The notes: generated by a model not told the origin, from the letters alone. A stretch of 64,000 nt of DNA from JBBRNH01 sp038230415 (GCA_038230415.1 JBBRNH010000002.1:62001-126000), one strand, 5' to 3'. Positions 35,671 to 45,157 are shown, counted from the stretch's first letter. Numbers and translations: made by a program.

Positions 35671-36097
35671 TCAGGCGGTGGGAGCCGGTACGGCGAAGGC
35701 AGCCAGCAGGGCCGACGTAGTTAAATAATGGCCGATCAGGTGAATCATATCGACCACCCCGAACGCTGCGACCGCCGACTGGTAGAGGTCATCCGGGACC
35801 TGCTGCCGGGTAACCAGGGCGTGGGTAAAGCGGTAGGCAGTGGCTTGCGGCCCCGGCAGGTCGGCGGGTTCCCGTCCTGCTTTGATGGTACCGATCGTCA
35901 ACTTCCTGGAACGCAGCGACCAGTGACCCGATCTCGTTGTAATCGCCCTGCCGAATCTGCACACCCATTCCAATGAGGTCGGTTGCTTTCCGGATATCGC
36001 GAACGAGTGCGATGAGTTCATTGGGCTGGATTTTACCCAACAGTGTCTGGATAGTGGTATGGCCGGGTTGTCCCGTAGCACCGGTGATGAGCATCAT
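35671..36097 (-). pseudogene. Chimeric fossil: NmrA-like 5' part fused to carboxymuconolactone decarboxylase 3' part
   Basis: From 36097 the minus strand reads MLITGATGQPGHTTIQTLLG and VQIRQGDYNEIGSLVAAF, the start of an NmrA-type NAD(P)-binding protein. Around 35890 it breaks and, in another frame, continues IKAGREPADLPGPQATAYRF and AFGVVDMIHLIGHYLTTSAL, the end of a carboxymuconolactone decarboxylase-like protein. Two unrelated genes were joined by a deletion and neither can be functional. Confidence 0.65.
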
Positions 36098-36179
36098 AGA
36101 GTTCGACGGTTTTTTACGCAGGAATATGTGCAAACTAAAAGGTCTTTCCGTTGAGCCATTAAGCCAATATCATTGCGGC

Positions 36180-36974
36180 TCACACACCGGATAAACCACC
36201 GCCATCAACGAAATAATTTGAGCCGGTCAGGTAAGAAGCCGCTGGCGAAACGATAAAATGGACGAATGCGGCAATCTCTTCAGGATCAGCCGGTCTGCCA
36301 ATCGGGATACCGCCCATTTTATTCATCAGTCCTTCGGAAGCTGCCTCAATACTGATGCCTGCGGTGGCCGCAAAACTTTGTACAAGCTGCTCCACCGCCA
36401 ACGTTTTGACGGCTCCCGGCGATACCGCCAGTACCCGAACGCCCTTACCGGATACCTCATTAGAGAGTGCTTTGCTGTAACAATTCAACGCAGCCTTCGC
36501 CGTAGCATAGGCCATGTTGACATCCCAGAGCGGCTGCTTGCCGGAACTGGTCGAGATGTGAATAATAACCCCGCTCTTCCGGTCGAGCATTCCCGGTAAC
36601 AGTTCTCTGTCCAACCGAATGGCAGCCATCAGATTCAACTGCAATTCGTTTTCCCAATCGGTATCGGTCAACGCACTGAATCCTCCGCCCGGACTGGTAA
36701 TACCACCGGCATTATTGATCAGAATATCGACCTGGCCAACCGTATCGTGAATCTCCCGTACCAACTCAGCCGCCTGCCCGGCCCGGGCTAAATCAGCCGC
36801 AATAAAATGATGGGTCGGGTTGGTATCGCCGGGGGGATTTCGGGCTGTGACAATAACGGTAGCACCGGCCTGGGCCAACTGGTCGGCAATGGCTTGTCCA
36901 ATGCCTTTGGTTCCCCCCGTGACCAACGCTGTTTTACCGGCGAGACCCATGTTGTACGCTGATTGATTTTCCAT
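36180..36974 (-). CDS. Short-chain dehydrogenase/reductase
   Basis: 264 residues, classical SDR with TGGTKGIG, NNAG, IHISTSSG and YATAK, and the C-terminal end SNYFVDGGG typical of FabG-like enzymes. A start at residue 9 (36950) is also possible. Single minus-strand gene between the chimeric fossil and a 388-base spacer. Confidence 0.92.
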   Translation of the reverse strand: MENQSAYNMGLAGKTALVTGGTKGIGQAIADQLAQAGATVIVTARNPPGDTNPTHHFIAADLARAGQAAELVREIHDTVGQVDILINNAGGITSPGGGFSALTDTDWENELQLNLMAAIRLDRELLPGMLDRKSGVIIHISTSSGKQPLWDVNMAYATAKAALNCYSKALSNEVSGKGVRVLAVSPGAVKTLAVEQLVQSFAATAGISIEAASEGLMNKMGGIPIGRPADPEEIAAFVHFIVSPAASYLTGSNYFVDGGGLSGV

Positions 36975-37362
36975 GTTGCGTTGAAATTCTAAAACGAGTT
37001 TTTAAAATGAAATTTGTGAAGATGGCAACAGCTATATTCTGAAAAATCAGTTCAGAATAGTGAAAAACTTTACGTTGACATCTGTTTTATAAAGTAGTCG
37101 GTCACCTTTTTGCTGTCAACATTTTTGGTACTTTGACAAGTTGCGCGGTGGGGCGGGGAAAGTCAGTTCGGTTGTCATCACGCAGTTGGTTTTGTTGAGC
37201 AGGTCTGTTCGACGTGGTAAAGGTGTGGGGTTGAATGCCGGCTACCTATGACCGTTGAGGGACCGGGATATGATTGATGTCATGCAAAATTCTGCCGCAG
37301 CCAGCGGTATCATCGCCGACACCCGCCAGACCGATCCCAGACCGATGCCCCCTTTCACCGGC
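36975..37362. other. Intergenic region, no gene seen
   Basis: 388 bases, AT-rich next to the SDR start. Short frames on both strands show no family features. Some sequence at 37242-37362 may be decayed 3' flank of the NAD(P)-binding gene. Confidence 0.4.
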
Positions 37363-37998
37363 TCATCCGCCGATGCCGACAGCCTTGCCGACGAACGTCG
37401 GTGCCGTGCAGGAATCCACCAGAAAGTTGGCAACGTCGGCCCGCGAGATGGTTCCCGGCACCGGCACCGGTTCGGCTTTCCGCACATACTTGCCTTTCGC
37501 CGGGCCGTCGGTGAGCCGGGTGGGGCGGGCAATCACGTAGTCGAGACCACTTTCGCGGACCAGCCGTTCCTGCACGTCATGGTCGAGGAAAGCGTACTTG
37601 AGCAGCATACCAATCATGAACGTCCGCTGGAACCAGCTCGCTGCGGGGTAGCTGTCGCCCACGCCCAGCGCACTGAGTACGACCAGCCGCTTTACGCCGG
37701 ACTCCTTCATGGCCGTGATGCAGAACCGGGTACCCTGCGAGAAGTAATCGGGCTTTTCCTTGAAGCCTTTGATGGTCGTCGATGAGACGCAGATGATGAC
37801 CGCGTCCTGGCCCTGCACGGCGGCCCGCACCGAGGCCGCGTTGTGAAAATCGCCGGTCACCTTCCTGAGTTGCGGGTGGCTGAGGTTGAGTTTCGAGGGG
37901 GTGCGGGCAAAGGCGGTGACGGTGTGGCCTTTGGCCAGAGCCGCCCGGACGCAGAGCGCACCAACGCCTTGCGACGCACCCAAAACGAGAATGTTCAT
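37363..37998 (-). CDS. NAD(P)H-binding protein (atypical SDR)
   Basis: 211 residues with the N-terminal dinucleotide motif LGASQGVGALCVRAALAKG and the pattern MKESGVKRLVVLSALGVGDS of the NAD(P)H-binding (BVR-B/NmrA-like) group. No classical YxxxK. Possible flavin or quinone reductase. It lies 40 bases upstream of the DUF4249 gene's 3' end, all on the minus strand but probably a separate unit. Confidence 0.82.
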   Translation of the reverse strand: MNILVLGASQGVGALCVRAALAKGHTVTAFARTPSKLNLSHPQLRKVTGDFHNAASVRAAVQGQDAVIICVSSTTIKGFKEKPDYFSQGTRFCITAMKESGVKRLVVLSALGVGDSYPAASWFQRTFMIGMLLKYAFLDHDVQERLVRESGLDYVIARPTRLTDGPAKGKYVRKAEPVPVPGTISRADVANFLVDSCTAPTFVGKAVGIGG

Positions 37999-38037
37999 GG
38001 TATTTTTGATTGATTGTTGAAAGTTGTACTACCTGAT

Positions 38038-38874
38038 TTACGGAAGAATGAGCCGGCGGGTTCGGCTCGAATGCGCGCTGAAATAGCCTAAGGCACCCCC
38101 GCTGATGGTTGTTTTGGGATTGGTCGGCGTGACGCTGAAGGCGGGGTTGGCATCCAGAATCTGGTTCAGGGTGCGGAAGTATTCATACACCCCGGCATCT
38201 ACGTTTTGCATCTCCACCGTCAGCGTATCGCCCGATCCTAATTTGTCGATGGGGTCGGGCGGGGGGCCGCCCCCGGTACCGGCCAGGCCACCCTGATTCC
38301 GTAACGGCTCGCTCACGGGTTTGCCATCGGTGTACTTGTCGTTTTGCAGGAAAATAGCCTTGTTCAGCCGTCCGTTGCGGTACTGACGAAACAGATAGCT
38401 GTTGGCCCGGCCCGCCGGATCGGTGTATTGCACCACCGCCCGCAGCCCGTCGTCGGCCCCGAACGGATTGACTTCACTGGCTAAGTTCTCAAACGGAACC
38501 ACTACCGGCAGCGTTGACAGGGCCACGTACGCCGTGCCGCCGGTCTCGACCCGCAGCGTATAGGTCCGGCCCGGTACCCCTTTGAGCGTCACTCCGGCGT
38601 ACTGACCGGGGCTGGTTTCGCGCAGTGTTTCGCGCCCACCCGCGTCGTCGGTCAGGGTAACGACGGCCCCCACAACGGGCGGAAACGTATTGGTTTCGGT
38701 GTAGTTGACCGAGCGGCTTAGGCTGACCCGACCGTAGCCGTCGTCCACTAAGTTGGCTTCGATCACCACCTGCGCGGGCGACGTTTGCAGGTCGAGGGTA
38801 ATTACTTTTTCGCAGCCCGTCACAACCAGCAGCAGGGCGGCAGCAAGGGGGATCAACAGGGAGTTTGAGCGCAT
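38038..38874 (-). CDS. DUF4249 outer-membrane lipoprotein
   Basis: 278 residues with lipobox VTGC (PLAAALLLVVTGCEKVI) and the DUF4249 pattern VVIEANLVDDGYGRVSLSRS, GAVVTLTDDAGG and the C-terminal YFSAHSSRTRRL. DUF4249 proteins are regularly encoded directly after a TonB-dependent receptor in Bacteroidota and presumably act with it at the cell surface. Start 38874 lies four bases after the receptor stop. Confidence 0.9.
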   Translation of the reverse strand: MRSNSLLIPLAAALLLVVTGCEKVITLDLQTSPAQVVIEANLVDDGYGRVSLSRSVNYTETNTFPPVVGAVVTLTDDAGGRETLRETSPGQYAGVTLKGVPGRTYTLRVETGGTAYVALSTLPVVVPFENLASEVNPFGADDGLRAVVQYTDPAGRANSYLFRQYRNGRLNKAIFLQNDKYTDGKPVSEPLRNQGGLAGTGGGPPPDPIDKLGSGDTLTVEMQNVDAGVYEYFRTLNQILDANPAFSVTPTNPKTTISGGALGYFSAHSSRTRRLILP

Positions 38875-38878
38875 GATT

Positions 38879-41230
38879 TTAAAAGGTAAAGTTGTACGTT
38901 GCCGACGGAATCCAGCGGAACAGCGACTGCTGAACGGCTTCGGTGCGGGTGGGGTCGTCTTTATTGGGCCGGAACAGGATGCTGTACGTGTTCTCGCGGC
39001 CCAGGGCGTTATAGACCGAAAACGACCAGCTACTGCGGAAGCGATGGTTTTGCTGGCCGGGCTTCTCGTAGGTCGCGCCGAGGTCCATCCGTATGTAAGC
39101 CGGGGTGCGCCCCCCGTTGCGGGAGCCGTAATAATTGATCGGCTGACCATCCACCACGTACTTGCCCACCGGGAACGTAACGGCATTGCCGGTGCTGTAC
39201 AAAAACGTTCCTGACACCGTCCAGCGCGGATTGATCTGGTAAATACCCACCACCGACACATCGTGGGGCCGGTCCTGCTTAGCCGGAAAATAGTTGCCCT
39301 GGTTGATGGCCGTAAACTGCCGCTCGGTCCGGCTGTAGGTGTAGCCGATCCAGCCCGTGAGCCGCCCCACGTCTTTCCGCAGCAGCAGTTCCACGCCGTA
39401 AGCCCGCCCGGTGCCGTAGAGCAGGTTCGCTTCGGCATCGTAGGTGCGGGTCAGGTCGGTGCCGTTGCGGTAGTCGATCTGGTTTTGCATGGTTTTGTAG
39501 TAGCTCTCCACCGTCAGCGAATAGGCGTTGTCTTTACCCAATTTCAGGTAGTAGCCCGCCGAGATTTGATCCGAGAGTTCGGGTTTGACGTTGAAACTGG
39601 TCGGCACGTAGAGGTCGGTCGGCGAGGAGGCATTGGTGTTGCTCAGCAGGTGCAGGTTCTGCGCGTTGCGGGCGTAACCGAGTTTCACGGTGCTGGCTTC
39701 CGAGAGTTGGTAGCTGGCCGAGAAACGGGGTTCGAGCCGGATATACGTCTTCAGAAACCCATCCTGTTCGGTATAGGTGTTGGTCGTCACGGTATTGCCC
39801 TCGCCATCGTAGGTCGAGTACGTCCCCGGTCCCAGCAGACTAAAGCCCGACAGCCGCAGGCCGGTGGTGAAGTTGAGTTTGGGTGCGGCCTGCCATTCGT
39901 GGGAGGCATAAACCGCCGTTTCGAGCGAGTAATTGGTCCGGTCGGGCGTGGGGTTTACGGTGGCATCGGTGGCCGCCGTCACGTGGCCGGGGGTGATGGT
40001 GTGGTGAATGGCCTGCGCTCCGAACCGAATCGTCTGGGTGGCGGTGGGCGTATATTCAAAATCCTGCTTGAGGTTAAAATCCTGAATTTTGGAGTCAATA
40101 CCCGACTCGCTGCCGTTGGACACGAGCGTGATCTGGTAGTCGTATTTGCTGTAAATCACGGACGTGTTGGAGAACAGCCGGTTGCTGAAGAGGTGGTTCA
40201 GGCGCAGGGTAGCGGTCTGATTACCGTAGGCCTGCCCGAAGGTGCCGCCTAAGCCGAGTACGTCGCGGCCTAAGTAGCCGCTGAAATAAATCCGGTTCCG
40301 GGCATCAAGTTTATAGTTGGCTTTGGCGTTGATGTCGTAGAAATACAGCCGGGCTTTTTTGGTGGTTGGGTTCGACGAAAGTTTGAGAAACACATCGGCG
40401 TAGGTGCGCCGGGCCGTAATCAGAAACGACCCTTTATCGCGCACAATCGGCCCTTCTAAGGCCAGCCGCGAGGCAATTAGGCCAATACCCCCGCTGCCGT
40501 GCAGTTTCTGATTGTTGCCTTCCTTCATCCTGATGTCCACCACCGACGACAGCCGCCCGCCGTACTGCGCGGGCATCCCGCCTTTATACACGGTCAGGTC
40601 TTTGAGCGCGTCGGAGTTGAAGGTCGAGAAAAACCCCAGCAGGTGCGAGGCATTATAGACGGGGGCTTCGTCGAGCAGGATCAGGTTCTGGTCGAAGCCC
40701 CCGCCCCGCACCGAAAAGCCGCTGCTGCCTTCGCCCGCCGACTTGATGCCGGGCAGCAGCGTCAGGGTTTTGATCACGTCTTTCTCCCCAAACAGCACCG
40801 GCACCTTCGCAATCTGCCTGAGGTTGATGGTTTCCACGCCCATCTGCGCCCGGCTGATGTTGGCATCGGCGGTGCGGGCCTTGACGACAACCTCGGCCAG
40901 TTCCCTGCCTTCGGCTGTCAGGTCGAACAGTACGCGCTGGTCGCGCCCGGTGGTAATTTTTTGCTGCTGCGGCACGTAGCCCACAAAACTGGCTTCGAGC
41001 GTGTACGTCCCTGCCGGTACCGTGAGGGTATAAAATCCGTAGGCGTTGGCTCCGGTCCCCACGCCGGGCAGTTCCAGCACCCGCACGGTGGCCCCGGTCA
41101 GGTTTTCGCCCGAAGCCGCGTCCTGCACCGTACCACTGATGGTAATCCGGGTTTGGGCCACCGCCTGTGGCTGACCAAACAGCCACAGCAGCGGCAACCA
41201 GATGCCGAAAAGAAACGTTATTTTTTTCAT
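38879..41230 (-). CDS. TonB-dependent outer membrane receptor
   Basis: 783 residues from the ATG at 41230. Signal peptide (LPLLWLFGQPQAVAQ), carboxypeptidase-regulatory-like domain at about 28-110 (ISGTVQDAASGENLTGATVR), plug at about 125-230 (PGIKSAGEGSSGFSVRGGGF) and a 22-strand barrel ending in PSATYNFTF with terminal Phe. Energised import through the outer membrane; substrate unknown. An exact -7 box at 41273-41280 supports this start over the longer frame to 41569, which would overlap the divergent kinase gene. Confidence 0.93.
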   Translation of the reverse strand: MKKITFLFGIWLPLLWLFGQPQAVAQTRITISGTVQDAASGENLTGATVRVLELPGVGTGANAYGFYTLTVPAGTYTLEASFVGYVPQQQKITTGRDQRVLFDLTAEGRELAEVVVKARTADANISRAQMGVETINLRQIAKVPVLFGEKDVIKTLTLLPGIKSAGEGSSGFSVRGGGFDQNLILLDEAPVYNASHLLGFFSTFNSDALKDLTVYKGGMPAQYGGRLSSVVDIRMKEGNNQKLHGSGGIGLIASRLALEGPIVRDKGSFLITARRTYADVFLKLSSNPTTKKARLYFYDINAKANYKLDARNRIYFSGYLGRDVLGLGGTFGQAYGNQTATLRLNHLFSNRLFSNTSVIYSKYDYQITLVSNGSESGIDSKIQDFNLKQDFEYTPTATQTIRFGAQAIHHTITPGHVTAATDATVNPTPDRTNYSLETAVYASHEWQAAPKLNFTTGLRLSGFSLLGPGTYSTYDGEGNTVTTNTYTEQDGFLKTYIRLEPRFSASYQLSEASTVKLGYARNAQNLHLLSNTNASSPTDLYVPTSFNVKPELSDQISAGYYLKLGKDNAYSLTVESYYKTMQNQIDYRNGTDLTRTYDAEANLLYGTGRAYGVELLLRKDVGRLTGWIGYTYSRTERQFTAINQGNYFPAKQDRPHDVSVVGIYQINPRWTVSGTFLYSTGNAVTFPVGKYVVDGQPINYYGSRNGGRTPAYIRMDLGATYEKPGQQNHRFRSSWSFSVYNALGRENTYSILFRPNKDDPTRTEAVQQSLFRWIPSATYNFTF

Positions 41231-41272
41231 GGGAAGAAGCTTTCGTGAATTGATCCGGTTCGTAACCGGTAG

Positions 41273-41280
41273 CAAACGTA
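41273..41280 (-). promoter_or_regulatory. -7 box for TonB receptor operon
   Basis: TACGTTTG on the minus strand, an exact TAnnTTTG match, 42 bases before the receptor ATG. Confidence 0.5.
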
Positions 41281-41526
41281 GCCGGTGGCGCAGGGCGGGC
41301 AGGTGAATACTATACATGGCCCGTGAGTTTGCCGACGTAGCCCCTGAATTTGCCGACCAATGCCGAAATCCGTCCGCGTCGGTTTCGACTTCGGGATACA
41401 TCGGTGAAATCGGCCCGCAGACCGACGAATCGGGGGCGTTTATCCATTTTTTGCCCACCGGGAGCCGGATATGTTTTCCTTTGATACGGCGTAAGCGATA
41501 CCCGTACCCATCGCCGAATTTGCCCC

Positions 41527-42618
41527 ATGACCAAATCAATACCGAACGCCCGGTTAATCCGCACGCCACCGAAGGAGACCCGTAAAAACGTTGTGTCAGC
41601 CTACGGACGGACCGGCTTCCATCTGTTGCTGTTACCGGCGATGGTTGGCTTACAGATTTATGCCTTCCCCGAAGAGGCCATTGACACGCTTTACGGGACC
41701 GTTATCATCCGGTTTCTGCTGTCCGTCCTGCTTTTGGGCCCCGCTTACGTTGCCAACCTGACTTATTTTATTCCCCGTTTTTTGCAGCGTGGCCGGTATG
41801 TTTTTTATCTGGTGATCATCATGGTCAGTTGCGCCCTCACGGCCTGGGCTGCGGGCCAGGTCGTGGGCTTTTTTCCCGCGTCATTTACCGGGATCGCGGA
41901 CCTGAGCAGCCGGGTCAGTCAGCGCATCAGCCGACTCGTGGCGTTCTCAGTGCTGATCGGCACTGCAGTAGAAATGATTTTGTACTGGGAGCAGCAAAAA
42001 CGGCAGCAGGAACGGGTTGAAAAAGAAAAAATTCAGTTAGAGCTTTCTTTCCTGAAGTCGCAGATAAATCCGCATTTTCTGTTCAACACGCTCAACAATA
42101 TTCACTCGATGGCCGAGCTGAAATCAGACACGACCGGCGATGCGATTCTGATGCTGTCCGATTTATTGCGGTATGCCCTGTACGGCACCAACAAGGGGAA
42201 AGTGCCGGTACAAAAAGAAATTGACAGTCTCGAAAACTACTTAGCCATTCAGCGACTCCGGCTGCCGAAGCGGCAGTCGATTACAATTCAGTTCGAGACG
42301 AAGGGCGAACACCGGAACAGCCTGATCGAACCGCTGTTGTTGCTGCCGTTTGTCGAAAATGCGTTCAAACATGGCATTTCGTACCAGCAGCAGTCAAGTC
42401 TGTTGATTCAGTTGCTGATCGAAGACAACATCCTGCATTTTAGCGTTTACAATACCAAAAAAACCGGCCATCTGTATGCCACCGTCGAGGATGAAGATTC
42501 GGGCATCGGACTAAAAAACATCCGGCGACGGTTAGAACTACTCTACCCCGACCGGCACGAGCTGCACATTCGGAACGAGACCCATGAATTTGATGTCAGA
42601 CTGACTGTACAATTATAA
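41527..42618 (+). CDS. LytS-type sensor histidine kinase
   Basis: 363 residues. Four predicted membrane helices at about 31-165 form the sensor, then a coiled coil leads to the His_kinase domain with phospho-acceptor His183 in INPHFLFNTLNNIH. The ATP-binding N box is LPFVENAFKHGI and the G region is DSGIGLKNIRRRLELLYP. It is followed after three bases by its response regulator gene and is divergent from the TonB receptor operon. Confidence 0.93.
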   Translation: MTKSIPNARLIRTPPKETRKNVVSAYGRTGFHLLLLPAMVGLQIYAFPEEAIDTLYGTVIIRFLLSVLLLGPAYVANLTYFIPRFLQRGRYVFYLVIIMVSCALTAWAAGQVVGFFPASFTGIADLSSRVSQRISRLVAFSVLIGTAVEMILYWEQQKRQQERVEKEKIQLELSFLKSQINPHFLFNTLNNIHSMAELKSDTTGDAILMLSDLLRYALYGTNKGKVPVQKEIDSLENYLAIQRLRLPKRQSITIQFETKGEHRNSLIEPLLLLPFVENAFKHGISYQQQSSLLIQLLIEDNILHFSVYNTKKTGHLYATVEDEDSGIGLKNIRRRLELLYPDRHELHIRNETHEFDVRLTVQL

Positions 42619-42621
42619 CCC

Positions 42622-43335
42622 ATGACCATCAACTGCCTGCTCATTGACGACGAACCACTGGCCCTCGATAAACTGGAGCAGTACGTCCGAAAAGTGCCTT
42701 ATCTGAATTTGGCGGGCCGGTTTGAAAACGCCATTCAAGGGCTGGAAATACTCAAGCAAACCCCCGTTGAGTTGATGTATCTGGACATCAATATGCCCGA
42801 TGTATCGGGGATTGAGTTTCTGCGCGGGCTACAGACTCCGCCGAAAGTAATTTTGACCACGGCCTATAATCACTACGCTCTCGAAGGCTTCGAGCTGAAC
42901 GTAGTCGATTATTTGTTAAAGCCTTTTTCGTTCGACCGCTTTTTAAAAGCGACGGACCGGGCGTATGAAACATTAGCTGCAAAAGCCGAGACTCATCTCG
43001 ACCCCAAACCGGACGATTTTATTTTTATCAAAGCCGAGCATAATCTGATAAAAATAAATTTCAGCGAAATTGAGTTTATCGAGGGCCTGAAAGATTACGT
43101 GAAGGTGTACGTGACCACCGGAAAACCGTATTTGTCCATCACCTCCTTAAAATCGCTGGAACAGTTGCTGCCCACCAACCGGCTCATCCGTATTCATAAA
43201 TCATTTATCATCTCGATTGATAAAATAGAAACCATCCGCAGCGGCAAAGTCCTCATCAAAGGTCGCTGGATCGCCATTGGCGAGTCGTACCAGGAAGCCT
43301 TCGATAATGTTGTCTTAAAGGGTCGGATGGGTTGA
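42622..43335 (+). CDS. LytTR response regulator
   Basis: 237 residues. Receiver domain with acidic pocket LLIDDEP and phospho-acceptor Asp55 in MYLDINMPDVSG, Lys in LLKPFSF, then a LytTR DNA-binding domain at about 135-237 (FIEGLKDYVKVYVTTGKPYL, NRLIRIHKSFIISIDKI). Cognate regulator of the preceding kinase. The receptor/DUF4249 operon opposite is the obvious nearby target, by position only. A remnant of a paralogue lies at 24785-24856. Confidence 0.94.
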   Translation: MTINCLLIDDEPLALDKLEQYVRKVPYLNLAGRFENAIQGLEILKQTPVELMYLDINMPDVSGIEFLRGLQTPPKVILTTAYNHYALEGFELNVVDYLLKPFSFDRFLKATDRAYETLAAKAETHLDPKPDDFIFIKAEHNLIKINFSEIEFIEGLKDYVKVYVTTGKPYLSITSLKSLEQLLPTNRLIRIHKSFIISIDKIETIRSGKVLIKGRWIAIGESYQEAFDNVVLKGRMG

Positions 43336-43346
43336 TAAAGCGGTGA

Positions 43347-43928
43347 TTAAACGTTCGGATTTAGGTGTGCTCCGAAGCCGGGATAGAGCGGCAGCCGCTG
43401 CTTCGTTTCGTCGGGTGTCAGGATAACGGACCCGTGTTTTTGGGCCAGTTGTATGACCTTGGCTAAGTTTTCGTCACTCGCTGCGTAGGCCTGCGGTTCG
43501 CCGGTGGGTAGTTCCATGCTTTGCGTGGGTTGGGCCATGGCCCGCCAGATCACATCGGCCCCCACGGCTTCCCCGCCTGCGGCCACCACCATTGTCAGCA
43601 ACTGTACTTCCGGTGAACGAAAATAAGACGCATGGGCTTTGCCCTTAGGCAGAAAAATTGTTCCACCCTTGCGGGCCATCAGGCTCTTTTCTTCGCCCTC
43701 GACAAAGAATTCGAGTTCGCCCTCCAGCACGTAATAAATCTCGTGTTCATACAGATGCACGTGGGGTGGTGGCTCGTTGCCAACGGTTGCATGGAAATAA
43801 ACCAGGGCAAATCGCCCGTCGGTTTCAGTACTGTTGGAAAGAAACGATAGCAGGCTACCCGTATAGGCGACACTGTTGGCGACTTCGGGATGGCGAGACG
43901 TGGGGCGAAGGGTCTGTTTCGTGTTCAA
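43347..43928 (-). CDS. Cupin-domain protein
   Basis: 193 residues with the cupin metal motif PPPHVHLYEHEIYYVLEGEL and second motif FLPKGKAHASYF. The N-terminal pattern GSLLSFLSNSTETDGRFALV resembles quercetin dioxygenase-like cupins. The only frame-opening start seen is TTG at 43928, so the true start may be further in. Convergent with the LytTR gene. Confidence 0.82.
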   Translation of the reverse strand: MNTKQTLRPTSRHPEVANSVAYTGSLLSFLSNSTETDGRFALVYFHATVGNEPPPHVHLYEHEIYYVLEGELEFFVEGEEKSLMARKGGTIFLPKGKAHASYFRSPEVQLLTMVVAAGGEAVGADVIWRAMAQPTQSMELPTGEPQAYAASDENLAKVIQLAQKHGSVILTPDETKQRLPLYPGFGAHLNPNV

Positions 43929-44023
43929 TTGGGACGAAGTGTTAAGCCAAACAATAAATGCTGTCGTTGCTCAGGGGTAGCGGCAATTTATTTTCCGAGT
44001 ACCTGTTTGCGATGATTAACCCC

Positions 44024-44344
44024 CTAGCTATGCAGTTCCAGCATTACTTTTTTCAACGACCGCGAGTATTCCGTGGCGACGTATTCAATTAAAACCGGAT
44101 ACTCGTCATGCACGATTCGCTGAATGAGCTGGTGTTCTTCCAGGTCTTTCAATTCGTTGGAAAGCACCTTTGGGTTTATTTCGGGAATGATCCGCTGGAT
44201 TTCCGAAAACCGCCGGTTGTCGTGCATGATCGACGTTAAAATCAATACTTTCCATTTGCCGCTGATCACCTCCAGCGCATCCCGGATGGGAAGTATCTGT
44301 TCGATACAATCCAGATTCTTAGTTTTGCCTTCGCTTAAAATCAT
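44024..44344 (-). CDS. HxlR-family transcriptional regulator
   Basis: 106 residues, winged helix of the HxlR type: VISGKWKVLILTSIM, RFSEIQRIIPEINPKVLSNE, LKDLEEHQLIQRIVHDEYPV. Often a sensor of electrophiles or redox state. It lacks the N-terminal Cys of many relatives but has Cys14. Divergent from the DoxX-like gene with a 124-base spacer, so likely controls it. Confidence 0.9.
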   Translation of the reverse strand: MILSEGKTKNLDCIEQILPIRDALEVISGKWKVLILTSIMHDNRRFSEIQRIIPEINPKVLSNELKDLEEHQLIQRIVHDEYPVLIEYVATEYSRSLKKVMLELHS

Positions 44345-44425
44345 CGTGTTGTTTCGGCGGTCCGATTAGGGTAGGGAAACCGATTACCTTCGGGTAACTG
44401 CTTACTTGTGGAAAGCAAAACTACT

Positions 44426-44433
44426 GACCTTTG
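44426..44433 (+). promoter_or_regulatory. -7-like box for DoxX-like gene
   Basis: GACCTTTG, 35 bases before the ATG at 44469, with TTG at 44406-44408 (17-base spacer). Confidence 0.45.
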
Positions 44434-44468
44434 TACAAACAGTCAAGCAGTCTCTACCCGTAAACCGT

Positions 44469-44873
44469 ATGGCACCTCCGCCGAACCGACCAAAACCACT
44501 GCACATTGCCCTGTGGGTTGTGCAGGCCTTTTTAGCCCTTACCTTCATCGGGGGCGGGATTTTCAAATTGATTACGCCCATCGCTACCCTCACCGGCATC
44601 TGGTCCTGGACGGGCGAATACCCCGATCTGCTCCGGCTGACGGCACTGCTCGACGTGGCTGGTGGTCTCGGTCTGGTGTTACCCGCCCTCACCCGCATCA
44701 GGCCGGGGCTGGTTGTGGTGGCCGCGCTGGGTTGCGCGGCTCTGATGGTCAGTGCCATCGTTTTTCACCTGACCCGTGGCGAAGCCGAAGACACCCCGAT
44801 CAATATTTTTCTGCTGGTACTTATTCTTTTCGTCTGGTGGGGCCGTCGGCTAAAGGTGCCGGTCAATTTATAA
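44469..44873 (+). CDS. DoxX-like membrane protein
   Basis: 134 residues from the ATG at 44469, with four transmembrane helices (LWVVQAFLALTFIGGGIFKL; LLDVAGGLGLVLPAL; LVVVAALGCAALMVSAIVF; NIFLLVLILFVWWG). The fold and the GGxFKL pattern fit DoxX/DUF417-like proteins. The promoter box inside the longer frame supports this start. Next to the HxlR gene; downstream is the interrupted membrane gene. Confidence 0.85.
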   Translation: MAPPPNRPKPLHIALWVVQAFLALTFIGGGIFKLITPIATLTGIWSWTGEYPDLLRLTALLDVAGGLGLVLPALTRIRPGLVVVAALGCAALMVSAIVFHLTRGEAEDTPINIFLLVLILFVWWGRRLKVPVNL

Positions 44874-44880
44874 GCAACAT

Positions 44881-45038
44881 CTAAATTCAAAGAGTACGTT
44901 TACCGGAAATTGGGAACGGATATTTATCACATTCATCATTGTAAGCAGCACCATTTTGTCGGTGGTTGTTGACGGGAATACCACTCATTTGTTTAATTCC
45001 GAATGGCCGGGCCATGCCCGTTTAAATGGACTACTACT
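44881..45038 (+). pseudogene. 5' part of interrupted DUF6640-like membrane gene
   Basis: In the frame beginning 44881 the plus strand reads NSKSTFTGNWERIFITFIIV, then DGNTTHLFNSEWPGHARLNG and LLLF before it enters the inverted repeat. It aligns with the start of the intact protein at 52024-52449 (STGKLLITLVALW ... NHTHIYNPRWPPHAKFHNA). No ATG is visible at the expected place. The 3' part resumes at 47946. Confidence 0.7.
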
Positions 45039-45041
45039 CTT

Positions 45042-45136
45042 CCAATTTGATCCTTAGAACGATTTTTGGCCTATCACTGCCAGTTGGTGAAGAGAGCAAT
45101 TTCATTTCTTTAATCATTAAATCGGCGGAGTACTAG
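45042..45136 (-). repeat. Inverted repeat, left copy (MITE-like)
   Basis: 95 bases identical to the reverse complement of 47844-47938. The copy itself has inverted ends related to TAGTACTCC, though its outer end has changed at three positions. Confidence 0.95.
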
Positions 45137-45157
45137 ATTAGATGCAAATTAAGAGCC

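Noticed and set aside
37242..37785. Frames on both strands overlapping the NAD(P)H-binding gene
   Set aside because: Shadows of 37363-37998; the part outside the gene is too short and featureless to support a call.
39263..40252. Plus-strand open frame of 329 codons opposite the TonB receptor
   Set aside because: Antisense shadow; the receptor has clear signal, plug and barrel signatures.
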